NCBI GenBank assembly: GCA_905160935.1
Contig: CAJHZI010000778.1
Coordinates: 242,501-306,500 of the forward strand
Reading direction: 5' to 3'
Origin: Enchytraeus crypticus
Taxonomy: Eukaryota > Annelida > Clitellata > Enchytraeida > Enchytraeidae
DNA: 64,000 bases
The notes beneath the pieces are model-generated. The model was not told where the DNA came from, did not search any database, and saw only the letters and a list, made by a program, of their open reading frames with translations. The position numbers and the translations under genes were made by a program. Shown one piece after another: positions 18,591-27,932 of this stretch. Position 1 is the stretch's first letter. Each line of letters opens with the position of its first letter.

Positions 18591-18754
18591 TAATATCTGC
18601 ACTGGTATTATATTATATGCATGTAATGTAATGCTGTGCGGAGCTGTTGATATTACACTAAATGTAATATCTTTACTGTACAATTAGATCCGAACCTGAT
18701 AGCTATGACTATCTTAAAATCCAGCTTGCCAGATCTAGCAGGAAATTAATTTTT

Positions 18755-18756
<2 letters not shown>

Positions 18757-18796
<40 letters not shown>

Positions 18797-18930
18797 GGTT
18801 TAACGTCCGTTTGCTCATACAAAGATGATGTCAGGGACTTCCCCCATCACATGTCACTTCTTGACAGATAAAAGTCGATTCATCAAATAAGCATAACAAA
18901 CCTGTGCTGAAGCGCTTCTTAGATGCTGAT
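18757..18930 (-). mobile_element. SINE-tail element with (TTA)n end, longer copy
   Basis: Starts with (ATA)n, then aggtttaacgtccgtttgct, gatgatgtcagggact, cccccatcacatgtcac and aacctgtgctgaagcgcttc. The same extended body recurs at 41140-41260. Confidence 0.6.
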
Positions 18931-18939
18931 CACTATTAT

Positions 18940-19095
18940 GCTAGCTATAGACTTGATTCTAATGATTCCAAGATGCTTACGACCTATATGCTAGCTATAG
19001 ACTTGTTAGATGATGAAGACCAATGTGCTAGCTATAGACTTGTTAGTTGATGACGACCAATGTGCTAGCTATCGACTTGTTAGATGATGACGACC
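18940..19095. repeat. minisatellite with core GCTAGCTATAGACTTG
   Basis: Four to five units of about 35-45 bp: tgctagctatagacttgtta plus gatgatgacgacc. Confidence 0.88.
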
Positions 19096-19234
19096 TAGCT
19101 GTAGGATTTTCACAGAGATGAGACGAAGGCTGGAGAGCGATTAGCCGCTAACTCACCTGCAGCTGTAGCGATGTGCTGATTACACAGGCTGAGCCAGTGA
19201 TTTCACTTTATATACAGGTGAGATTACTATAGAC

Positions 19235-19265
19235 GGGGAGAGAGAGGGGAGCTAGAGATGGAGGA

Positions 19266-19319
<54 letters not shown>

Positions 19320-19745
19320 TGAGAGATAGAGATAGTGAAAGAGAGAGAGAGAGAGAGAGTGAGAGAGAGAGAGAGAGATGGAGGGAGAGAGTGAGTGAGA
19401 GAGATGGATGAGCGAGGGAGAGAAAGATAGAGAGAGAAAGAGAGAGAGAACGAAAGAGAGTGATAGAGAGAAAGGGAGAGTGGGAGAGAGAGAGATAGAG
19501 GGTGAGAGAGATGGAGGGAGAGAGACAGAGAAAGATGAAAGGAGAGAGCGAAAGAGAATGATAGAGAGAAAGGGAGAGTGGGAAGGAGGGAGAGAGTGAG
19601 AGAGATTGAGGGAGAGAAAAAAAGAGAGATGGAAAGAGAGAGGAAGGAAAGAGAGAAAGAGAGGGAAAGAGAGAAGGAGAGAGAGGGATAGAGTGAGAGA
19701 GTAAGAGAAAGAGAGTGATGGAGAGCGAGATAGTGTGTATGTGGG
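19235..19745. repeat. 510-bp purine tract
   Basis: Plus strand almost entirely A and G, with scattered T. Capable in principle of triplex formation. Long ORFs here are compositional. Confidence 0.93.
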
Positions 19746-19954
19746 AGAGAGGTCAGCCACATGTATTAGGCTTATAATTTTAACTTAATATCGACTTATC
19801 ATTTTCTCTTACAGAATTGATTAAATCAGTGGCATTGAAACCTGATTTTTGCAATTTTACTCTTTAAACTAATGACATTCTGGCTAGGAGTGTCTCCAAT
19901 CTGAAAGTTATAATCCATTTTAGTAAGTTAATATTATGTTAAATAATAATGTAA

Positions 19955-20090
19955 TAGTTGCTGGTTTGGACTGATTTTCTGATTTTCGACTTTGCACTGC
20001 TTTGTACGTTGTTTTTGCTCACCAGTTTGGATTTATCTCAATAGTGTTCAATATTGTCGTGGATAACAATAGCAATTGTTATGTCATGAT
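19955..20090 (+). mobile_element. family-3 repeat copy, plus strand
   Basis: ctggtttggactgattttct, gctcaccagtttggatttat, agtgttcaatattgtcgtgg, aacaatagcaattgtt. Confidence 0.68.
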
Positions 20091-20124
20091 AGGCTAAATT
20101 TGTTGTGCTTGAGATATCAGGGAT

Positions 20125-20220
20125 GGAAATTAAAAGTCAGAAGCGATCCTCATTCGAACCTGTTGCCTCCTGATCAGCAGTCAAGCGCGCTATCGATTCG
20201 ATCATCCATAAGATTAGATT
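20125..20220 (-). mobile_element. tRNA-like SINE fragment, third family
   Basis: On the minus strand tagcgcgcttgactgctgat (A-box side) and ggttcgaatgagg (B-box side) have tRNA-like spacing. A degraded relative with ctgatcagcagttagaagc lies near 36600-36670. Confidence 0.45.
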
Positions 20221-21244
20221 TAATTAGAAGTAGACACGTTTGACCCGCGCGAAAAGCAGCGAATGCTTTCTCTCTCAGTCATTGAAACATCTGCCGCATA
20301 GGCTGTACAAGCCACTCTTACAAATATATACACAAGGGTCATAAAGGGTTTATCCGTTCATTGTGTCACCCCAGAGCCATTGAATTCAACCTATCATCAG
20401 CCAAATGAAGGTTTAACGGAGGGGGATTGAGGACTGAAACGAATAGAGGTAAAAAAATTAAGAAAAATTTAGGCTTTTATACTTTTGGATTTTGAATTTA
20501 ACCATTTCGATTTAGGTAGAAAATTGTATGGGGATTATATTAGTTGAATGTCTACATCCTACTGCCTAAAGTTTAGAGGCATAGATGGAAGATGATGCAG
20601 ATGAAAGATGATGCGGATGGAAGATGATGCATATTTTGAGAAAGTTGATTTACTTATCTCAGTGACTGAATAAATCTCAGTTAGATCTTAAAAGATCTTT
20701 AACTGACGAATACGGATGAAACTTTTCAGTAAATCAAAATCACAATGAAGCTAGGATTTAACGTCCTGTTCCACGCACAGAGGTGATACCGGAGAAGTCT
20801 AACTGAAATGTCATAAAGCATAAAATGAAATATTTAAGAATGAAAGGATAGACTACGTTGATATCCAAAGACAGAAAATCGCCGTACACTACACAAAATT
20901 TAGTAAAATACAGAGAAATTGCTACATTGCTATTACAGATTAATGAAAGACTGAGACCAGGAAATGAGGCGATAAATAATAAATTCAAAGGTCTAGTTGC
21001 GGCAGCTGCATCTGCTCTTCAGCCGATATCAAATGAGGATAATATGTAAATGACATAGGCCTAAAAGGGCCTACACTGATTGGACAGGTAAGTCGTCATC
21101 GCACAGGTGAACGGTGTGATAAACGCGTACACTATCTGCGGATTATTAGAGGGCTTCGTCGATTTGTAGGCTCTAGATATTGTCATGGATGTTATATTGA
21201 TCTGAATGTGCGTGATGTGGTTTCACTATAGCAAATTTTAAACT

Positions 21245-21342
21245 CTTGTTGGGGACGCTTCTGATACCATCCCTGGATGAGGAAACGGATGTTAAACTTT
21301 TATTATTATTAATATTATTATTATTATTATTATTATTATTCA
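21245..21342 (+). mobile_element. SINE-tail element with (TTA)n end
   Basis: ccatccctggatgaggaaac, ggatgttaaacttttattatt, continuing into (TTA)n. Confidence 0.55.
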
Positions 21343-21444
21343 TCTTTATGTTTATTGTAAAACTGACGCAGTTATTCAGCCATTGTAAAATTGAAAATTT
21401 TGATTTATTATATCTTATTTCGGACTGCTGTCCCTGTACTTGAG

Positions 21445-21800
21445 GAATTGTATACAGCTATGCATGCTCTCACGGCTCATCTGCTGCAGCTCTCTAATAC
21501 AGCTGTGTATACTCTTACTACTCAGCTGTTGCAGCTCTGTAATACAGCTGTGTCTACTCTCACGGCTCATCTGCTGCAGCTCTCAGCTGCTGCAGCTCTC
21601 TAATACAGCTGTATATGCTCTCACGACTCAGCTGCTGCAGCTCTCTAATTGTAGAAGTGGTAGCAGCTACAGCAGCTGTGGCCCCAGATACAACAGCAGC
21701 TGTGTCAGCAACTACAGCAGCTGAGTTAGCAGAAACAGAAGCAATATCAGCAGATTTAGGATCGGTATCAGCAGTTACAGCAGAAACACCAGCGCTATCA
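21445..21800. repeat. CAGCTG-rich minisatellite
   Basis: Irregular repeats of ctgctgcagctctctaatac plus agctgtgtat, then a CAGCTACAGCAG-rich part. Dense in CAGCTG E-box hexamers. Confidence 0.85.
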
Positions 21801-21804
21801 GCTG

Positions 21805-21806
<2 letters not shown>

Positions 21807-21868
<62 letters not shown>

Positions 21869-21896
21869 GTAGTAGTAGTAGTAGTAGTAGTAGTAA
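21807..21896. repeat. (ATT)n(AGT)n microsatellite
   Basis: About 20 ATT units followed by eight AGT units, 115 bp before the DUOX exon. Confidence 0.95.
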
Positions 21897-22011
21897 TATT
21901 AAATATTGAAGAAATAAACTGGAGCAGTAGCAATGTTCTTTCATCAGAACCATTTTACCAGAGTTCAAATTTCAGTAGATTAGTTAGATATCTACAAGTA
22001 TGTAAATTGAG

Positions 22012-22254
22012 CGCCACTTCCAGAAGATCTCAGACAGGAGTCTGTTCACTGGTTTGAGGTCCACCACTCACTTTGGTCGACCTAATTTCCCGGAAGTCCT
22101 GAAAGTCGTCATGAAGGAGCATCCATCGACTAATGTATTCGGTGTGTTCAGCTGTGGACCACCTCCCCTCACTCGCAGCGTTGAGCAGGCTTGCTCCAGG
22201 GACAACGCCTACACCAGCGATGTGCTCTTCGTTCATCATCACGAAAACTTTTAA
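22012..22254 (+). CDS. DUOX: dual oxidase (DUOX) C-terminal exon, orphan
   Basis: An open segment encodes RHFQKISDRSLFTGLRS, THFGRPNFPEVLK, EHPSTNVFGVFSCGPP and SVEQACSRDNAYTSD, ending VLFVHHHENF and TAA. This is the end of the NADPH-binding domain of DUOX: the CGPP motif and the terminal ENF match DUOX1/2 closely as remembered. The likely acceptor is ttgag|CGC at 22009-22011, since an in-frame TAA lies just upstream. DUOX makes hydrogen peroxide at the plasma membrane. No other DUOX exon was found in the 11 kb upstream, so this is either the last exon after a very long intron, or a duplicated fragment. The frame is intact and looks under constraint. Confidence 0.8.
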   Translation, partial: RHFQKISDRSLFTGLRSTTHFGRPNFPEVLKVVMKEHPSTNVFGVFSCGPPPLTRSVEQACSRDNAYTSDVLFVHHHENF

Positions 22255-22369
22255 TTATCATTTATTGATTGATTTATTATTGCTTTAGTAGTAATCATAA
22301 TAAACCATATGAAGTAATTTGTTATTTTTAAAAAAATGTAAATTCGATTCCTCTTATGTCCGCTGTGTT

Positions 22370-22470
22370 AATAATGATAACAACAGCAATTTGAAAGCTA
22401 AATACATCAATAACAACATCGAGCACTATTGAGTCAAAATAAAGCCGGCGAGCAAAATGTTGTTGTTGTT
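22370..22470 (-). mobile_element. family-3 repeat fragment
   Basis: ataacaacatcgagcactat, tgagtcaaaataaagccggc, gagcaaaatg. Confidence 0.6.
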
Positions 22471-22734
22471 CTCTGCTAAATTTCAAACATTCAGCTTAAT
22501 GGTGGAGTGAGCAAAGAATAAAAATACATAAAAACAGAAGAATAGCTAAGCGCAACTCTGTAAACATATGCGTTCTGTCGCATGCAACATTAAGTGAAAC
22601 AACAATGATATTTTCTCTTAGTTTAGTTCTTAGTTTTCATCAGTCTTGCCTACAAAACTTCGAATGCTATAGCAGATAATAGGCCTAATTAATTTAACTA
22701 TAAATATTTAATGGTACCGTATTTATCTGTATTT

Positions 22735-22790
22735 GGTGCTCGAAGTTGTCATGAACGACAGTAGCACACTCATTGTTGTTATTGTCAGCA
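22735..22790 (+). mobile_element. family-3 repeat 3' end
   Basis: ggtgctcgaagttgtcatga, acgacagtagcacactcatt, gttgttattgt. Confidence 0.6.
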
Positions 22791-22884
22791 CGAATAAACC
22801 AACAGCCCACTGTGCGTTCTACATTAAATAATAGCTGATGACTAGAATGAGAATTCAAATAAACAGTTGTCGTAAGAGCCGACT

Positions 22885-23090
22885 AAGCAAGAACTGAGGA
22901 AGGCAACGGGAAACCAATTAGAAGCCAATTATAGGCTTCATTCAGGTGTGGCTATGGCATAACCTTTGCGAAGGGAGTAGGATCTTGATCGATGCGGTGT
23001 TCTTTATGGAGCGTGACAACAAACTGAGTATAAATGTGTGCCTTGAACCTGCCACTTGGCAGAACACTAGAGAGAGATTACTTGTCGGTC
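22885..23090 (+). mobile_element. family-5 interspersed repeat
   Basis: actgaggaaggcaacgggaa, taggcttcattcaggtgtgg, cttgaacctgccacttggca, gagagagatta. Relatives lie at 25195-25315 and around 38505-38940. Orientation is arbitrary; no coding capacity seen. Confidence 0.55.
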
Positions 23091-23774
23091 ACGTTTATTC
23101 ATTCTTGTTAATAAAGCAAGTAAGCAGCTTAAGTTAAAAATAATAATTATGCGGTACCTTTTTTCGTTAGCATTAAAGATATTATGAATACAAATCAAAT
23201 TATACACTTGTAGGCCGATTTTGGAAGTTACAATCTCGAGTTTCCGGTTAGTCTGTGCGAACAATATAATACGAGAAGAGAGCGTGGTAGAATCATAGAT
23301 ATAGAATAAGTAATTCTTTATTCTATGGGTAGAACTCTATCATTAAACTATTATTTTATCACAAATGTTACAGCACGGACTTCAATAGTACCCACCTGAC
23401 GCCATCTCTTGTTTCAGAATTATAAAACTTTTCTTTGAAACAGTGGAGCTTAATAACCGTATGTTGTAAATTAAAGAAAGCCTGCCATCCTGATCATTAG
23501 CGTGAACGGGTAAAGTCCTTCTGAAGCAGGAAATGAATCAGTACGTATTTAGTAATGTAGACTTAATGTTATTATTCACGTGTCTTCTGCCCATTGGTTC
23601 GTAAAAATAATTTACGTATTCAGATGTAGTATAAATCAAGTTACAGTTGAATCAAGCTAATAAACACTGCATTATACTGTGCTATAGTGTATTTTCGCGT
23701 ATTGCAGTGTGTATGTATCGATAAACTCAGTATTAATTAAATGAAGCTTACCGATAAGAGGACCATTAAAAATT

Positions 23775-23965
23775 CATCATCATCGTCCTAATCTTCCATT
23801 GAATTTCGCTAGAGTCTGGTTTTCCTTTTTTGGTAATTTCTGAAGCCTAGACACTCACCAACCGAATGCTCCTTCTGACGTTAGTTGGATTTTAGTGCTT
23901 TATCGCCCTTTACGACACATGCAGTCCAATGTTGGTCTATTCTTGAAGAATCCGAGCACAACATG
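23775..23965 (-). mobile_element. family-4 repeat copy
   Basis: caccaaccgaatgctccttc, gctttatcgccctttacgac, ttggtctattcttgaag. The 3' half is shortened. Confidence 0.65.
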
Positions 23966-24649
23966 GGTGAAGAATAGACCAGTTAACCATTAAAAACTTC
24001 AATTTTTATGATTGATTATTGTGTATATCTTTATTAATGGTTATCTAAACGGTTGTAAAAACCACAGTAATGGTCTTCAATGGTCTGAAGTCAGACCTTT
24101 AGAAATAACAAAATCATAAACTAAACATAAAAGGTGCTGGAATAACACATCTCTCTCCCTCTCTCTCTCTCTCTCTGATGTCTTCTGATCGATCAGAATC
24201 GACAATTCTCGAGTCTATGTAGCTAGGTAGTACAGGTTTAGAGGACAAGCTCACACGTCTCTGACATCGTCTCAACGTGAGGACACGGACGCTAAGTCAT
24301 ATTAGGCACCAGATGCTACATTGTCAATCTCCCAATGCCACTATTCTTAAACTCTTTTTATTCTGCAGCCAAACAATAGAGAATAGCATCGCTTACAGGA
24401 ACACTGCATTAACAATGCTGTCAGATTTGTGCTTATAATAGGCCTACTTTAGCAGACAATGATGGCACATTGATTTGAGCCTGTAATACACGCGTGTAAC
24501 AGGTGGTGATAATTACGATCTTACCAAACCCCCCTCCCCTCCCGTATGTCGACCTACCTCGTATCAGGATTTCACACAGCGTTATTTATCCATCGCTATG
24601 TCTGCATGTAGATATAATAATTGCGCTCACTGAATCTTCAACAAAATAT

Positions 24650-24800
24650 CTCTATCTTTTGACTGGTTTTCTGGATTATCGATTCTGCATCGTTTTTTCA
24701 GACCTTCCTTTTTGCTCACCGGTTTTGATCGGTTTTGATTTGTCTCTATAGTGCCCGATGTTGTCGTGAATGAAAGTATCACTCTAATTGTTGTTAAGTT
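24650..24800 (+). mobile_element. family-3 repeat copy, plus strand
   Basis: ctttttgctcaccggttttg, atttgtctctatagtgcccg, atgttgtcgtgaatgaaagt, ctaattgttgtt. Confidence 0.68.
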
Positions 24801-24924
24801 ATAACTGCATCGCGTAGTTATACTTAATACATGTATAGCATGCGATAATAATGTCCAAATAGTTCCGTTTACATAGAGCCAGACAATGCCATGAAAACAT
24901 CTGAATGACCGATACTGAATTTAG

Positions 24925-25000
24925 CTCTCGTGGGTTCGATTACCGGTAGAGATGATAGAGAGCCAAATCTCCGATATTCACGGGGCTTCTAATATGGTTA
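24925..25000 (-). mobile_element. SINE-2 fragment
   Basis: A short, diverged piece with ctcgtgggttcgatta and atattcacggggcttct, adjoining the SINE-1 copy at 25009. Confidence 0.5.
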
Positions 25001-25008
25001 AATATCTT

Positions 25009-25101
25009 AAAGCTGGTAAAGCTAGTGTTAACGTCAGTTTCCTCACTCGAAAGCGATGTCAGTGAAAGACGAGCCCTGGATTTGAACCCCGCACATACTG
25101 A
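25009..25101 (-). mobile_element. SINE-1 copy lacking the tRNA A-box end
   Basis: Begins ctggtaaagctagtgttaacg and includes the antisense B box gatttgaaccc, then stops at catactga, so the 5' head of the element is missing. Confidence 0.8.
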
Positions 25102-25194
25102 ACACATAATAGCTTAAACAAGTGGCATTAAACGTTCTAAATACCATCACGGATGATTATTTCGCTATAATGTATTTACAACGCAAGGGTTAAT

Positions 25195-25315
25195 CAATCT
25201 AACTGAAGAAGTCAACGGGAAACCACCTCAAAAGCCATACTTTTCCCAAGCTATAGGTTACATAAGGTATGGATAAGGCATAGACTTTGTGAAGGGATTA
25301 ACTTGTTGATCTAAG
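25195..25315 (+). mobile_element. family-5 repeat fragment
   Basis: ctgaagaagtcaacgggaaa, ccacctcaaaagcc, cccaagctataggttacata, gaagggattaacttgttgat. Confidence 0.55.
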
Positions 25316-25459
25316 TATCTCAAAGTAATATGATGTATTTAGAAACTTTATATGTTTTTTGATAAAAGATTCTGATCAACCCGATAAAGATACACATACG
25401 TTAAAGTAGTTTAATAGTTGTTTTCAAAATACTTACTTTCTTCTTAAGTTTTTTAAAAT

Positions 25460-25790
25460 CTCTTAGTGCACTGCCTACTGGCAGGTCCATGGTACATAAC
25501 GCCTCCACTCTTCTGTCTTCCGCCTTCCTCTTCATTTCTACATATGAGTGGGTCTTTAAATCATCTAACATACCAAATCTCGGCCTGCCCCTGCCTCTTT
25601 TTCCTTCCATTCTACCTTCTATGACCTCTTTTAATAGACCTTCCTCCCTTAGAATGTGTCCTATCCATCTCTTCTTCCTATTTCTTAAAACATTTATCAA
25701 CTGTCTTTCTGTGCCAACTCTCTCCAGGACTTCCTCATTTGTAACCTTTTGAGTCCAGCTAATCCTCTCCATTCTTCTCCATTTTTAAAA
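25460..25790 (-). mobile_element. LINE fragment: C-terminal end of a non-LTR reverse transcriptase ORF
   Basis: The minus strand is open for about 123 codons and reads MERISWTQKVTNEEVLERVG, RNRKKRWIGHILREEG, GKRGRGRPRFGMLDDL and CTMDLPVGSA. RNRKKRWIGHILR followed by a GRGRPR tract is typical of the extreme C-terminus of RTE/CR1-like retrotransposon polyproteins. Only this tail remains; endonuclease and RT domains are absent. Shorter relatives occur at 7795-7860, 14028-14065, 31775-31873, 32318-32345, 43490-43765 and 63190-63440. Confidence 0.8.
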
Positions 25791-26261
25791 TATAAATAGA
25801 AAATACCAGGGAGGTATTTGAAATACTGTCTTAACTACTTGTAGTTAATTCGCCATCAAAGCATCAATAACGAGTCAACAAGATTAGAAGAGCATTCATA
25901 TAATAAAAATAGCTCTTAGCTAATAACACGATTCAATATATACACATCAGAATATTATACATAAATGTTTCACATTCAATTAATTATTCAGCCTACGCCA
26001 TCAGAATAACTTAATCATCATCATCATTTTTATCTTCCCTTGAATCCCAGATTAGCCAGGGTTAGGCAAAAATGAAGCAGAAAAACATAATAGTAAATGA
26101 TAGTGCTTTTACTTCAATAACGCAACAGACACTCAATTAAAGATTCGCTATAAAAAAGCTTTCCGTTGAACAGATTTGAAAACAACTTCTTTAAAATCAA
26201 ATCATTTAACAAATTTTCGCAAAGCTAGTAAAGCTTTCAGTTAGCTATTTTGAACTTTCAT

Positions 26262-26381
<120 letters not shown>

Positions 26382-27384
26382 CTGTTAGATCACATGCTAT
26401 ACAGTTTTCTTCAAACAAATTTCAGACTTGATATGCTTACATGCTAATTATAATTATATATACTCACCTTTCTACCACTCAGACGTCATCTTCTAGGGAG
26501 GCCCCGGACGTTAAATATGTATTGAACCGCCTGATTGATTGACATATTTATTCTTCTACATTAATCATTCTATATTAATCAGTCAGCAGTAAACTTTCAT
26601 TTGGTTTACTCTCTAGCAAACAACAGAAATGTTTCAATAGGAATAATAGATTAGATAAGTTCCCTGCATATATGTATAAGCAGCCAATTACAGACGTTAC
26701 TCTGATTATTTTTACCAAAATCAGTTCAAAGTTAACCCTCGGCCATTTTATGCCAACTTTAAAGTTAAAAAAGAGATTAATTCAATCCATAATTTGCTCA
26801 GAGTCCAAAGTCCGTTTCCTCATCTGAAGATGATATTAGTGACATATAATTAGCATATTTAATAATAATTATATAATTAGCACATGAGGAAACGGATTTT
26901 AAAGTTTAAAGTCCGTTTCCTCATGTGAAGATGATATTAGTGACATATAATTAGCATATACTGTATATACATGTATATATTTATTCGTGTTAAACTGACT
27001 TCACCTTAAGTTCGTTTAATGCAGACAATATCTGCAGTGTTTCTCACAGCCCATCTGCACCAATATCGTATTTATTATCAATATCATAATCTCTAGTTTG
27101 TTAAGTTTGTTAATAAATGTAACCTCTCACACCACATAGCTATTACAGCCATTTAATCATACACAATAAGCTCATCGTCAATATTCACTTAGATTTCTAT
27201 CAAATAGAATACTAGAAATGCCTGAAAAATAATTCAATTGTGTACATGCATTTACTAGAAAAAATTGTATTTACAAAAGGGGTTAACAAAAATTTGATGC
27301 TAGATTTTCATATCTGCCCTAACTTAAAGAAGATTAAACTGTCATTTTAATGTGTTATCATAATCAGGCCGTGTCATATATATC

Positions 27385-27745
27385 TTCACTCAATGATAAA
27401 TCAGTCATACAGATCAGTCATATAAATCAGTATGATTCAATGAATCAGCCATAGATCAGTATGCCTCAATGCTAAGTCAAACAGCTCTGTATGACTAAAT
27501 GATAAGTCAGACAGGTTCGTATGACTTAATGATCAGTTAGACATATCTGTATGACTTAATGACTCTGAGTCATAGTCAGACAGGTCTGTATGACTCAATG
27601 ACTCACTCAGACAGCTCTGTATGACTAAATGACTGAGTCATAGAGGTTTGTAGGACTCAATCACACAGGTTTGTATGACACAGTCAGACAGGCTTGTATG
27701 ACTCAGTAAGACAGGTCTGAATGACTCAATCAGACAGGTCTGTAT
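27385..27745. repeat. minisatellite with core GTCTGTATGACT
   Basis: About 14 units of 20-30 bp, for example gtcagacaggtctgtatgac. Its last unit overlaps the DCAF11 stop codon. Confidence 0.9.
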
Positions 27746-27932
27746 GACTGGAAGAATGGAAGACTGACGTATTGCGCAGCTGATAGGGGTGAGATCTTTG
27801 TGATCTGCTCTTGTTCACCCCCTTCTTGTCTCCCCTCTTATTTCCACCCCTCCCCCCTTCCTTACTCTCCAGTTCCTCATCTTCTTCCTCAGGCTGATGG
27901 GCGTAGCTCCATCGAGCCACGGTGCAGTCCCA
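27726..27932 (-). CDS. DCAF11: DCAF11 exon 17 (C-terminal exon)
   Basis: Acceptor attgtacacag; encodes WDCTVARWSYAHQPEEE, a basic Gly/Lys/Arg stretch (KEGGRGGNKRGDKKG) and ends SSSHTDLSD plus TGA. The human equivalent begins WDGNLRLWQY. The last six codons are formed by the first unit of the 27385-27745 minisatellite. Confidence 0.88.
   Translation of the reverse strand, partial: WDCTVARWSYAHQPEEEDEELESKEGGRGGNKRGDKKGVNKSRSQRSHPYQLRNTSVFHSSSHTDLSD

Larger units (their letters stand above)
10996..22011. other. intergenic region rich in minisatellites
   Basis: No gene was recognised across these 11 kb. It holds SINE-1, SINE-tail and family-3 copies, several minisatellites and two long purine tracts (12390-12630, 19235-19745), listed separately. 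Stretches 14340-15780 and 16060-16680 look like unique noncoding DNA with nothing recognisable. Long ORFs here come from tandem repeats whose unit length is a multiple of three. Confidence 0.6.

Noticed and set aside
20858-21049. 63-codon ORF MISKDRKSPYTTQN
   Set aside because: No recognisable domain, no splice or promoter context, and typical length for chance in this composition.
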